DNA of 64,000 nucleotides. Source: Deuterostichococcus epilithicus (lineage: Eukaryota; Chlorophyta; Trebouxiophyceae; Prasiolales; Stichococcaceae). The stretch lies in NCBI GenBank assembly GCA_033439295.1, contig JAVTLE010000014.1, forward strand, positions 186,001 through 250,000, read 5' to 3'. A model generated the notes under the pieces. It did not search any database. It had not been told where the DNA came from and saw nothing but the letters and a program-made list of their open reading frames with translations. Positions 33,669 to 46,000 of this stretch are shown here, piece after piece (position 1 is the stretch's first letter; the number at the start of each line of letters is the position of its first letter). A program made the position numbers and the translations under genes.

Positions 33669-36600
33669 TTACTCCGGGATCATCAGCGCATCGGCGGCGT
33701 GCTGCCCACGGTCCGCCCGGAAGGTCTCCGCACGGCGGAAGGCGTGCTGCAGCGGCTCCAGCTGCCGCGTATCCGAGCGGCACACGCTGCACAGCGCGGA
33801 GCCCGGCAGGGTTGAGTGAGTCGATTGTCACATCTCAGCTTGCAACGCTTGTTGGTGGGCCGCAGCTGGGCTGAGGGCCATTGCTCTTTGTGGTAGAGGC
33901 GGTAGAGCAGAGCAGAGCAGAGCAGAGCAGAGCAGAGCAGAGCAGAGCAGAGCAGAGCAGGAGGCGGCTGCGGCGACGAAAGGGATGGCAGCGGAGCACA
34001 CAGCAAGGGCAAGAGCAGTTGTGTCGGCAGACAAGAAGTGAAAAGCGCACGCTTCCTCTGTGGGGCCCGCCTCCTCATACAGCTCCCTGCGGGAGGGCGC
34101 CTTGGTATTGATGTGTGCCTTGTGGCAGAAGCGTGCCCACGAAGACGGATTGACCTGCAGGTTTGTAGTGCACTGATTGTGAGGAACCACATAACATTTT
34201 CGGTTCGACGTGTCAACACATGGCGTGGCCAGGCGCCTTTGTGCGTTTGAGATACGAGCCATGGACCATCGACCAGCACTGAACAGGATGGACCCCACCG
34301 CAAAGCAATAACAAACGTCATGGCGCTGTGCGACAGTGAGGAGCGCTGGGAGGAAGCTGCATGCATTCCGCTGCATAGGTTCCTGAAGCCTGCGGAAAGC
34401 CGCACCAGCATCTCGCCGCGCGTCGCCGCCGAGCGGTGCGCAATGATCTTGGGGTCTGGTCGCTCCCCCGTCTTGCTGAACGTGGTCAGGTCGGAGCCTG
34501 CAGCACGTGCAGCATTCTCAATTGAGGCTGGCTGTTGGCAGGGCGCCACAGCGCTGGTGCTCCTAGCCGCCAAGGCGCATTGCACAGCCAGTCCCCAAGT
34601 GCCAGTGCGAGCGCGTGTGCCTGGAATTTGTGCAGCAGCTCCAACTGCACATTTTTGGCTCGCACCGGCGCTGTTTTCACATGCCTAGACGGGGCCAACG
34701 CAACGTTCCTTTGCCCAAAGCCCAGGGGAGCCGCGCTGGCAGGGCAGCTGCACCTGTGTGGTACAGGGTGGCACTGTCTGCCAGGCGCGCCAGTTCCTCG
34801 AAGTGGCAGCTGAACAGGCGGTGCGAGCGCAGCTGCGACTCGATCGGCACGCCCCGCTGCGTCCGCACCTGCGACAGCAGGCCCGCCTCCGTCGACCTGA
34901 AAGCTCAACAAAGGCTCCAAACATTTGCATCAGAACCAGGTGATTAGGCGGTGCGAGCGCGGCTGCGGCTCGCCCTGCACGCCTCGCCGCTTCCCGCCAG
35001 ATCGATGTACCCACATCAGTTGTTACGTGCAGCTCCAGCAGGGAGGGCGACCAGGTTCGCCGCAGTGACACGGGACTGGCAGGTCGTTTCGCCAAGATGT
35101 GGCGGACAGGCGGCACAGACTGTGACTGTGCACTGTCACGCCATCCCCAGGCCCTGAGCGCACATGACCTCTTCTGCCACATCTTGCTCACGTCGCTCGA
35201 GTCGCTGTCAGCAAATGCACGTGTTCAAAGGTAGCCTGCTCGGTAGCTGCGACGACGAAGGGTTTGCAGCCCGAGCCCGCCGCTCACATGGCAGGGAGGT
35301 TCGGCCCCTGCGAGGCGCCGGCCCTGAACCCTAAACACGCGCCGCCGGCACCTCTGGGTGCTCGTCCTCGACCGCACCTGCCGCCAGATGCCCCTTGCGA
35401 CGGCGAGGCCCGGATCGCAGGTCACGCCCACGATCTCGATGCGGTAGGGCACCTTGCTGCCGGGCTCCACCGGCGACTCCTCGTCAACCTGCCAGTACCT
35501 GCCGTCCGGGGTCGGAAATGTCACGATGCAGTGAACCTGGCGCCTCATGGCACGTGCAGGACAGGGCAGGTCTGGAACATCACGACACCCTCCGTCGCTC
35601 GGCGGCCACTCAAAAGGGGCTGTGACCAGGCCAGCATCTGCCAGGCAGCGACGGGCTCGGATGATGTGACTGACGATGTGTGCGCCCCGGCCGTTGGGGG
35701 GCACCTGCTGCGGTGGAGGTCGCAGCACGGAGGCAGCGCGTGGCCCGATCCTGGCACGAGAAGACTCACTGTTTTCGATTGCATGCATTTCAGAAGGCTC
35801 ACTTTTCGGACACTGTGCCATCGGGCCGCCTGCTGAACCCCGGCCCGCGCATGTAGTTGTGCCCGTGGTCGCGGACCATCTCGATGCACTGCCTAACGAA
35901 GGGCGCCCACATCATCGTCCTGCGCGCGGACACAGGCGCTCGTCGGCAGGCAGGGCGGCAGACAGGGGCAACAGCTTGCGGAAGCGGCAGTGGCGGCGGC
36001 TGCAGCGTCGGAAATATGGGCAGCAGCAGCGGCTGCAGCGTCGGAAAGATGGGCAGCGGCAGCGGCAGCTGATGCGCCGCTTCACAGAGTGTGCGCAGGA
36101 GCAGGTCAGCAGGCTCGCCCGTCGAAGATGACGTCCTGCTGCCGATTGATGGCCGTCACGAACATGGACTCGGCCGCAGCTGTCGAGAACTCGTGCACCT
36201 GCGCACACCAAGCAACAGTTGGCGACGAGGGCTCGGGAGCAGCTGCTGTGGAGCTTCGATGCAGAGCTCGAGATGTACACGCGCAACTGCAAAGTTCTCT
36301 CTGATAGACAGAAACCAAATGTGGACTTGGGGCAATTGCCTTGCTGCCATGCGAGAGTTCCGGTCTCAGTGCCTCTGCCGCGCCAGCTGGTGGCATTCAG
36401 ACAGGCTGTGCCACGCGTCCCGTGCACAGCCCACCTCGGCGGCGATGTTGGCGGAGGAGGGCAGAGAGTGCGACAGCTGCTTGTAAACGATGTCGCGGTT
36501 CTTGATCGCATCCGCCTCAACCACCACTGCCTCCTTGGCCACCTGGAGGTGGACAATCGCACCACGTTTTCGAACACAGATGATGATGGAAAGCCCTGGC

Positions 36601-39600
36601 GACGCACCTTGGTGCCGTCCCGCGTGCGTCAGCCCCAGGCCAGGGTGAGGGTTCAGGAACTTCAATCCATGCCGTGCTTCTGGCGTCCGAGTGCGCAGAG
36701 TCAGACGTCTGCAGCGGCTGACCGGCGGCGGCCGCAGCGGGAACACGCACGCCCCTCCGGGGGACGCCACGGCCGATGGCCCCGCACGCCAGCCCCGCTT
36801 CAAACGGAACAGGAGCGGTAATCCCCAAGCCCTGACATGGCTGCAGGGGCGCACGTTGCTCCAGAAGACGTCCTTGCCGATGATCTCGCGCACGGTGGAC
36901 TTGCCGGCCGCCATGCCGCCGCCCAGCAGAAGGCACACCGGCCGCCGCTTGGCCTCCGGCCCCTTGCCGCTTTGCCGCTGCGCCTCGCAGCTCTTCTTCA
37001 GATCCGCGAAGATCTCGTAGGTGGTGCGCAGCCTGTGCACGCGGCACGCCCAGGATGTAAAGTTCAGGGCATTAGAACCAGCATGCAGGATCTGCCAGGT
37101 GGTGCGCAGCATGTGCAGCAGCGCGGGCATCCTGATGTGTCGAGGGCTTTGGCGATCCGTCCAGGGATGGTGCGGGCTCAGCGACAGTCGTCCATTGTCA
37201 GATCAGGCAGAAACCCCGCCAGCACGACCCTGCCAGCACGACACAGCATGATGCGTAATAGCACCTGACGGGCACCCAGGCGACCGATTGAGACAGCTTC
37301 GAGTCAACCACAGCGTGGTTTGAGCGGCATGTGAACCGGCACAAGCCAGCATATACATCATAGTTGCTGGCCAAATCCGCACACCGAACGCGCAGTAAAC
37401 GTCCTTGCCTGCGCTGGGTGCCCAGCATCTCGGCGGTCAGCTTGCGCGACACCGCAGCCTGCGCCCGCTGCCAGTTCTTGACAGCCCGCTGGTGGGTGCG
37501 GTCCTTGCGGCTGGCGTCGCGGCTGCGCAGCGCCGCCAGCTGCGCCCGGCCGCCGGAACGCGCGCTGCAGGGTGGGATGATGACATGACCACCGTCAGGG
37601 GAGGCTCCAAGCGCTGAGGCGGGTTCGGGTTGCGGGTTGGCTCGCCGTGCAGGTTCGATTGACTCTCAGAGCTCCCACTTGACCAGGCGGCGAGTGAACA
37701 AGCCGGCCGCAGCGCTGCCCTTCCCGGTGCAGGCTGCCGCTGCGTGGTGTTACCAACAACTTCCTTAAGGGGCGCGCGCACCTGAGCAAAGCGGCGCCGC
37801 TGCCCTCCCGGTGCAGGCTGGCGCTGCGCACACTTGGCAGGCTGTCCGCGCTGGATGCGCTGCTTCGCCGCAGGCCATCTTCGAACATGCGACCGCTGCG
37901 GCGGCGAGCGCCCAGGCCGGTATTCTCGTCCTGCCCCAATGGCGTGCCTGCGGCAGAGCAGCTGTCCAAGGGGTTTTGCAGGCATCAAAGCAGCTCGTGG
38001 TCGCAGACAATCAAATCCCGATGATGCTAGTCATGAGTGAGCAGGATCGGGGCTACTGTCTTGCTGTGCAGGCCAAAATTCATGCATCACAGACGAACTT
38101 CCTTGAAACTCGCATCGTCTCGGCGCAGCCTCAGTAGTAGTCTGCATGGCTGCGCGGCCAGGACCTATCCCACCACTGCTCTGCTACGAGTGCCCCTTAC
38201 GCAGCCCGGCCCTGGCAACCTCATATCCCACATATGCACATCCCTCTGAAGGTCGCAGCAGATAAACTAGGTGCACTGCACCTGGAGTCCCACTGCTGGC
38301 GGTGCTGCCGGCGCGGTCCAACTCGCCATTCGCAGCACCATTGTCAAACGGCGACACCACCGCTGCGGCATCGGCAGCAGCGCTGCCGAGGCGGCTGCCG
38401 CCGCGCAGCAGCCGGCGGCCGCCGCCGCCGCCGCCATCCGACTGCGGCGAATCTGGCGCCAGCGGCGAGGCGGTCCCGCTCGAGCTGGCGTCGCTGCCTT
38501 GCCGCTGTGGCACCGGCCCAAATTCCGCCGGCGACACATCGCCGCTGCGGAGTGGAAGATGACAATGTCAGCGGCGGCGGCTGTGGAGGTTTCAAATGCG
38601 GAAGCGTGAGCAGCCACCTGGCCCGAATGCCCACGTCGCTGAATTGGTGCATCAGATGTCTCGGCGCTGCCTTTCAGCCTTGCATGCGGAGGTGGCCCAG
38701 GATGAAAGTGCGGTGCAGAGAATGCTCACTGGAGGACGCCCTGGTTGGAGCGCAGAACAGCGTCGGCACAGTGCCAGTTGAAGCTGAGATACTCGTGCAG
38801 CAGGCACTCCAGCTGACGCATGAGGTTGCCCATGAGGATCATCATCTCTTCCTGCAGGCAGCGGGATGCAGGACGGCTGGTCAGTGGTGGGTGATAAAGT
38901 GTAACGGTGAGCGGCTCAGGCCCCACAAGAGTGAGTCCAGGCAGAACCGATGCTGCCGCCGCCTGCCGCCACATGCAGCAGTAGGTGTTGGCGTCGTGAA
39001 GGCAGGGCGGCAGGTGCACGGCCACAGTCATTGCTGTCACCAAGTCGAGCCTGGCAGCGCTCGCAGTGTACTCGAGGCCTTTGTCAGCCGCCGCTACACT
39101 TTGCGCTAGGCACCAAGCAAGCAACCCCAGGTCGATGAAGCCGCTGTGTGGATGCCTGACTAGTCGAGGGTGTTACAACTGACTTTCGAAAAGAGCGCCC
39201 ACCCGTTGCGTCGGCGTCAGGTGGTGTTTGGCGTCCTCAGCATCCACAACAGGCGAAACTGCAGAAGGCCAGGAAGGGACACGCCATCACGGGTCGGCCA
39301 TCAGCTGCCAGGCGTTGGCCTTCCTCCCTCAGCGCAAGGGCACATGCTCACGGGCAGGCAAAAAGTGTTAAGTGGGAGGCGGCCTGCAGAAGCAGGTGCA
39401 CGAGTTTGTGCTGCAAAATTTTCACCACCAGGGCCGCAGTCCTGCGGCTGGTGCACCGCCGACAGCAGCCTCGACTCCACACACGCAATATCATACCTGG
39501 TGGCGCAGGCACACCGAGTCTTCAGCATCCGTCACAACTTTGCAGGCAAGAAGTGCAAGCATGTGCTTGTGCACTCACTCGTCAAGCAGGTGTGAGGGAC

Positions 39601-40303
39601 GTGGTTCGTCACACAGCGTCTTTGCAATGGTCCGTTTGACCAGCGTGAAGTATTGCAAGCACGCCGCTGCGGCCAAGGCGGCGGCAGCTCACAGCATCTC
39701 AGCGACGCCATAGTGCTCCAGAGTCTCGCAGATGCCCTGCTTATCCGCCCTGAAGTAGAAGGCGGCCACTGCGCGCAGCGCCTCAAACATGTCGCCGAAG
39801 TCCTGCAGCGGAGTAGGGTTTTGTAAGCATGAGTGTCCTCCGGCGCTCATCGCTGCGCTGCGCCATGCATGGCCGAAAGCCAGGCAGAGCCAACGGACGA
39901 TTGTCGACAGAGAGTGACTGGTGCACGCTCGGAGGAGGCGCATGCCTGGCAGGTCATAGGAGCCAAGGCATAGACTGAAGATGCCCGCATGACAGCGCCC
40001 AGGCAAGTGAGCCGCCGGAGGGGACCCAGAGGCCAACTGCTTACCGGCGCGTCATCTGGCGAAACGTCGAGCCACCTGCACGCGGCGAAGATGTCAAACG
40101 GCAAGACGATCCGTTCGTCCTCAGAATCGCCATCGCTGTCGGCATCGCTGGTGCACTCCCCCCACACACGCTCCGGCCATGTCAGCAGTTCCTCCGGAGT
40201 GTGCCGGCCCTGCAAGCCGCTGGGACCGGAGCTCGCGGCGGCCGTGCACGCGTCACAGGCCGGGTCGTCCTGGCTTTGCTCGCCGAGGGTGTGCTGGCGC
40301 CAC
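33669..40303 (-). CDS. Plant-type P-loop protein of the zeta_toxin Pfam family, large multi-exon gene
   Basis: Core exons join in phase: 37032-36855 (Walker A GGGMAAGKST), 36542-36435 (VVVEADAIKNRDIVYKQL), 36198-36119 (HEFSTAAAESMFVTAI...DVIFDG), 35919-35803 (TMMWAPFVRQCIEMV), 35498-35378 (PYRIEIVGVTCDPGLAVARG) and 34868-34754 (PIESQLRSHRLFSCHFEELA). This is the arrangement of plant P-loop proteins annotated with a zeta_toxin domain, probably ATP-dependent kinases of unknown substrate. There is no sign of a toxin-antitoxin unit. N-terminal helical exons fit the same family: 40303-40045, 39802-39693, and one from 38851 containing LMGNLMRQLECLLHEYLSF. A segment near 37.45-37.57 kb (DRTHQRAVKNWQRAQAAVSR) lies between. 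C-terminal exons (KTGERPDPKIIAHRSA near 34.45 kb; CRSDTRQLEPLQHAFRRAE to TAA 33671-33669) are likely but not phase-checked. The start is unresolved. Confidence 0.83.
33904..33960. repeat. (AGAGC)n pentanucleotide microsatellite
   Basis: About 11.4 uninterrupted AGAGC units lie in non-coding sequence within the 3' half of the P-loop gene, between the two probable C-terminal exons. Confidence 0.95.
35998..36063. repeat. Two tandem 33-bp units
   Basis: Copies 35998-36030 and 36031-36063 begin GGCTGCAGCGTCGGAAA and differ at two positions. They lie inside an intron of the P-loop gene whose donor is GC. Confidence 0.9.
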
Positions 40304-41074
40304 CTGCATGCATAAGCATGTATATGTGCATGTGCATGGCTTGGTTTGCAGGTCAGAGTGCTGCATGCGTGTTGAGGTGTGTGCGCAGAGTTCCCTGTTC
40401 AGAGCTACCATGCGGGTTGCATCTGCACCAGTTCGGGTGAGTGTGTGATGGCCTGCACGACAAATACGGAGAGCAGGCACAGAAGCCAGCCCGATACCTG
40501 TGCAGCTTGCGAGCGCCGGCAAGCAGGCATGCTGCGGCAATTGCTGCGCCCGCGGATTCGGGCGTCCGCATGGAGCTCGCAGACAGGCAAGTACTCTATA
40601 TCAGTGAAGTATGCTTCACCGTTGCAAAACAGCTCACTCTCCTCTATTCATGGATAGCTGGCTGCCGGGACGAGCTCCTACAGATCAGGGCTGAAGTGAT
40701 GCCGCAGCAGCTGCAGAATGCGCTTCGCCGTGGAACCGGTACAAAACGATACTGATCACCGCATCCGAGATGATGCCGTCATCAGCACGGGCGTCACGCG
40801 AAGCCCAACAATCGGCGCTGACTGTGCAGGCCTGGACCGTAGACCGAGCAGCGTGGTGTTCGAGCGGGCCCTTGATTACAAAGCTTTCGGACCGATCAAC
40901 CTCCAGGGAACACGCCCGAGTTTGAGGCATGCGCAGACTAGCAACCCGGTGTTGCGCGCCAAGCCATGCCACACAGCGGACGCAAGCTGCAGCAGCCAGC
41001 CTCCGGGCCGACCCTGCACGCCACCCTGCCAGCCACCTTGCGCCCGAGCTCCGCCAACGGAGTCCAAACAAGCT
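40304..41074. other. Upstream flank of the P-loop gene and 3' flank of RPS15
   Basis: No exon is confirmed. A first exon of the P-loop gene probably lies here. TTACA at about 40876-40880, which is TGTAA on the minus strand, may be the RPS15 polyadenylation signal; TGTAA is the usual signal in green algae. Confidence 0.4.
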
Positions 41075-42568
41075 CTACTTGAGCGGGATGAAGCGGGAAG
41101 AGTGGGTAGCACCGATGCCGGGCTTGCCGTGCTTGACCGGCTTGTAGGAGATCGAGTACTCCGCCAGGTAGCCACCGATCATGTCCGGCTTGATCTCGAC
41201 CTGCAGCAAAGTTGACTGTGTCACTAAATCCAGACTCTCAAACCGTCTCGCATCACGTGCGAGCGGTTGGCCATGAGTGTAGCCAGAGCCGCTAGGCGTC
41301 AAGTGCATCGGTGATGCAAAGAAGCTGTCCAACAATTGCGGCATCGCCACCTGTGCTGGCAAACCTGTCCGCTGTTCAAGACACTCCTCGTGCTCGATGC
41401 AGTCCAGCAACCCACATACCTGGTTGAAGGTCTTGCCGTTGTACACGCCGACGACCGATCCGATCATCTCAGGCATGATGAGCATGTTGCGCAGGTGAGT
41501 GCGCACTGGCTCCGGCTTCTCGCCTGGGTGCACGAGAGACCAGATCTCAACAGCGTGCGCAAAGCCACAGCAGCAATGCGGTGAACTTCCTTGCGTTGCC
41601 GCTGCGGATGGCGCTGCATGCCGTTAATTGCTGTGCAGTCGCACCGAACACAGCTCCGCCTGCTAGCTGCCCGCAGGGTGTGAAAGGCAGAACAGCCCCA
41701 CTGAGTGATGGGTGGTGACCACCGCACTGCTGTTTGCAGCTCTGCATCTTCATCGCTGTCGCTGTGTGAGTTTCAGAGGGTGGCAAGACCGTCGTCACGT
41801 TGCTCAAGACACAAGAGTCAGAGACTTGTGCTGCCTGGCAGATTGAGTTGCACGCTCACTTGCCCATGTCAGCTGTGCTGGTTGTCGCAAACACATCGGC
41901 GATGAGAACAGCCTGGACCGCGGATGCCGAGCAGGCAGCAAGACTGACTCGTGCATGAAGACCGTCTGCAGTGTGCTATGTTGCACTGCCGCTGCAGCTT
42001 GCCATCGCCCGTCATTGCATGGGCACCAAGCTGGCCGCAGTAAACCCTGCCCGCCGCAGCGCCCTTCCGCAGCGCTCCGGTGCTGAACGCACGAGCAACA
42101 GCTCTGCCGCGCTCCCTGCGGCTTCCCATCCGCTGCGACCTCCGTTTGCGCAGCCGCAGAGCCCGCCAGACGCCCACAAGGTATCGCAATCCTACAGAAG
42201 TCGGGACTTGGCGGCTTTGTCGAACGCTCACCGGGCTGTGCGTTCTTCTTTGCCTCGCGCAGCTTCTTGATGAGCGCCAGCGGCTTGCGCTTCAGGCCGC
42301 GACCGATGCGCCTCCGGGCGCGAGCGGGCATCAGCTGAATGAGCTCCTCTGTGCCAAGGTCCAGTAGCTGCTCCAAGTCCACGCCGCGGTAGGTGAACTT
42401 GCGGAAGGTACGCCGCCTGCACATTGAACGTGACTGATTGCCAAAAGGGCTAGCCCAGGTGCCCTGGTGCTGCAGTGTGCAGTCGCTGTGAAGCAAACGT
42501 TGGCGTGGAGCTCCAGCCCACCTGGGGGCATCGGTGGCCGCAGCGTCTGCGCCTGCTGCCTCTGCCAT
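41075..42568 (-). CDS. RPS15: 40S ribosomal protein S15 (uS19)
   Basis: Four exons, 42568-42522, 42416-42232, 41523-41420 and 41200-41075 (TAG), join in phase to 153 residues, the normal length for eukaryotic uS19. The product starts [15 protein letters not shown]. It continues with [20 protein letters not shown], the basic block [32 protein letters not shown], and the signature [20 protein letters not shown], ending [19 protein letters not shown]. uS19 sits in the head of the small subunit, and its C-terminal tail reaches the decoding site. All conserved blocks are intact. The gene is divergent from MINDY, with 454 bp between start codons. Confidence 0.98.
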
Positions 42569-43022
42569 GCTGGGCAACCCTGCTGGCCACGCGACCGTCA
42601 CGCACAGCCGGTCCAAAGAGGGCAGCCAGAGCGAGGCCAAGCCTGCTTTGGTGGCGACTGCAAACCCTGAAGACATACGTAACCAACACTGCATTGAAAA
42701 CCTTGTCGACCCTTGCAATAAATTGTTCAGAGAGGCCTTACGAGGATCGCACTCACGTCTTGCGACGGCACACGGACACATATTCGCGAACGGTTTTGAG
42801 AGAGTGTGTTTGCATGGCTTCCGACTGAAGTGCTTTTGAAAGCGAGATCTCCAGTTTTCCGACACCGATCTCGTTGCTCGCAGCTGCTAGAAGCAGGCTA
42901 AATAACGTTGCCGCTTGATACGAGTAACAACATCTGTTACACTGTCTTTCGCGACTGGCAGTTCACCTTACGGCTTCTCACTAGGCAGAGCGTTTTGGGA
43001 TACCTGAGTCCGCACCAGCGCC
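42569..43022. promoter_or_regulatory. Shared divergent promoter region RPS15 / MINDY
   Basis: 454 bp separate outward-facing start codons. The sequence is less GC-rich than the coding flanks. No convincing TATA box is seen, as is common for ribosomal protein genes. Confidence 0.5.
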
Positions 43023-46000
43023 ATGTCCGCCGCAGCAGCGCCAGCGCCGGCGCCGTCGAGTTACAAACTCAAAGTGCTGCATCTGTCGGAGAACCGCCGG
43101 GTGCCCATTGTGCTGCAGGCAGCAAACGGCCCCTGCCCGCTGCTGGCCATTGCAAATGTGCTGCTGCTGCGCGGCGCCATCTCCCTGCCCTTGGGCGCTC
43201 CCGACGTGTCGGAGGTCAGACTTCCTGATCGATGCTGTCATTCGAATTTCGGAGGTCAGGCTTGCGCTTGCATTCGATGGCGCTGCATGTGTTATCGCCG
43301 GCTTGGCTGAAGTCCCTGCAATTGGTAGTCCTATGCCATATGGAGCGCAAATCCGAGTCTCTGTCATCAAGCCTTTACACGTTACAGGAGCGCCTGGTGT
43401 CCATTGTAGCGGGATGGCTGCTGGACAGCAATAACTCGGCCAAGCTGGCCGAGACGGTCAGCCCGGAGTATGCCGCCAACCTTGAGCAGAACCTGGCGGA
43501 CGCCGTCGCGCGCCTGCCCAAGCTCACCACAGGTGCTCCCCAATGATACCTGCTATTTTGGACGAGGAGGACGGGCTTGGCTGTAGATGTCCTTGTCTGG
43601 GGAAGGGAAAATACTGCAGGCGGAATCAACTGTCATGTGGTCAGTAGCTCTGGTGCTGCGGCATGCTGAATTACATGAACTCAAGTCAGCGTCCCTCGAA
43701 CATGCAGAGAATCAGGTTTACAGCTTCGGACGCGACCTCGGACTGATGGGTGCTGCTGCAATGCAGGCATCGACCTGAACCCGCGTTTCCATGACTGCCG
43801 CGCATACGAGTTCACAGACGAGATCGCCATCTTCGACCTGCTGCAAGTGCCTCTGCTGCACGGCTGGCTCGTTGACCCCCAGGTGCTGTACTCGCCCCCT
43901 GCCAGCTGAACATTCACAGCGCCTCGAGCTTCTAGCCGCTACAGGCACTGGACACTGTCCAATGTCGTCCAAGTGTCTGGCATGGGGGCACCAGCATGGC
44001 TCCTGCATCGAGGTATGCTTAGTCACGCCTATTATATAAGTTTCACTTTTGTTTTCTTGAAGATCAGCGACGTATGCCACGTTCCAGCTCTCAAGCATGT
44101 GTACCCCTGCGGATTCTTGCTTCAGATGAATGCAACGCACGCTATTTGGCCTGACAACCTAAACCCCATACAGGATGAGGAGGCGGTGAAAGTGATCGGC
44201 GGCGCATCATACAACGAGCTGCTGTCGCGGCTGATCTCGCTGCTGGGCGACGAAGCAGTGCCGGTCGCGGTCGTCGCTGCGCCGTCCGGCGGCGCCGCCA
44301 GCCTGGCGTCGCCCCCGGCGGCCGCCGCGCCACCCGCACGCAGCCCGGTGGAGCCACCGCTGATGTCCGCTGCGCCGCAGCCTGTCGCTGGACAGGTCTG
44401 CAACCCTGCCAGCCGCTGCCTGCAGAGGTTTGCAGACGCTGCCGGCCCACAGGACGCATAGGAAGCTTGCAGCACCCAACGACTGGCACGTTCACGAATT
44501 TTCTTGGCACCGCAACCTAATGCTACAATTGCTGACTCGTGACATGCCCCAACTGTGCAGGCAGCAGACGGCGCCGTGAATCTTGCACCGGACGCCAGCG
44601 ACGACTCCTTCAACGAGCGGCTGCAGGCGGCACTTGCCCTGTCGATCAGGCAGCAGCCTGCGGATGGTGCCGGCGGCGGCAGCGGCCAGGGTTTCGGCAG
44701 CTCGGTGGTCACGCCAAACTCCGCCGCGGCGGCTGCGTTCGACTCCGCGCTTGGCGCCCACAGCCGCGGCGGCAGCGTGCACATGACGGGGCCGCTGCCT
44801 GGGCTCAGCTCCGAGGCGGCGGCAGGGCCTTCCTCGCAGCACGGGTGTGCCTTTTGCGGCCGCTTCTGTCTGATATTACCGCTGGAGGAACGGGGCATTG
44901 TCTCAACGACTCATGTAGAAAAGATGTCGATCCTACCGTCTGCACAAAAGTAGCTGCACGGCACTGGGCAGAAATGTGTGCATGCACGAGATCTGCATAG
45001 CGAGCTGTGCGACTGTGATGCATGCTGCACTGAAGGGGCAGCCTGCCGCTGCCGCCGGCGCTGCCACAGAGCGCGAGCGCCGGCCTGTCGGCGGCCCCGG
45101 GGGGTGCTTCGCTGCCGGAGCCGGTATTCACCCTCGGCGATGAGGNGGAGGAGGAGGAGGAGGAGGAGGAGGAGGAGGCGGAAGAACCAGGTGAAGTAGA
45201 GGATGCCGGGGAGCCAGCGGCGCAGCTGGCGCCCAGCAAGCCTGACGGGGCCGCGCCACCTGCAGCTGCGTCGCCGAGCGGGGAGGACCAAGCGGCGGCG
45301 GCGGTCAAGCGCCTCGTCGAGGTGCTGCTTCGGCTGCAGCTGCAAACCCATTGCTCCATGACGTTTGTCCTCGCTGCCCCCGAATGGCACGTCGCATCGG
45401 CAATGTCCAGGCCATGGAGAAGGGTCGTTGCATCGATGCTCTTGTAAGTGTGGCCCGACCCTGGCCGCAAGGGAATCACCTCGGTGGCCGCTGTTCCCGC
45501 AGGCGGCCTTCCGGCCGCACCTGGGCACAGCAGCGGCCGCGTCGCCGGTCCGGCCGCGCAACCCGCGTCAGCTCGCAGAGGCACAGCTCATACAGGTACA
45601 TCTGAAGGTCCCCACAATGCTGCAGGAGCATCAACATGCCGGAGGCGCCAACCTGGGTCTTTGAAAAGGCAGGGCACGTTCTCGAGCAGCAGCATGCAAG
45701 TAGCGGTCGCATGCGCCGCTCAGCGTGCACTTACTTGCTGAAGCTGGAGCTGCACGAGACAGGGACTCGCCCCTTGGGTGCACAGCCGCGCTGCTCGGCA
45801 CGAGATATGCTATGCCGAAATTTCATTCCGGTTTGGGCCGACAGGATTTCTTGAGCACCAGCCAGCTGACGTACCACGGGCTGACGGAGCTGCACCAGGC
45901 GCTGCAGCCGGGCCAGCTGGCGGTCTTCTTCCGCAACAACCACTTTGGTACGTGCCTGATCCAAAGCCAAACAGCCATCTCCTGCCTTGGCGCTGAAAAT

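Noticed and set aside
33904-33960. CRISPR-like array
   Set aside because: It is a simple five-base microsatellite without spacers.
36118-37032. Toxin-antitoxin module because of the zeta_toxin-type domain
   Set aside because: The gene is a large intron-rich plant-type protein with extra conserved regions and no antitoxin partner; the shared feature is only the P-loop kinase fold.
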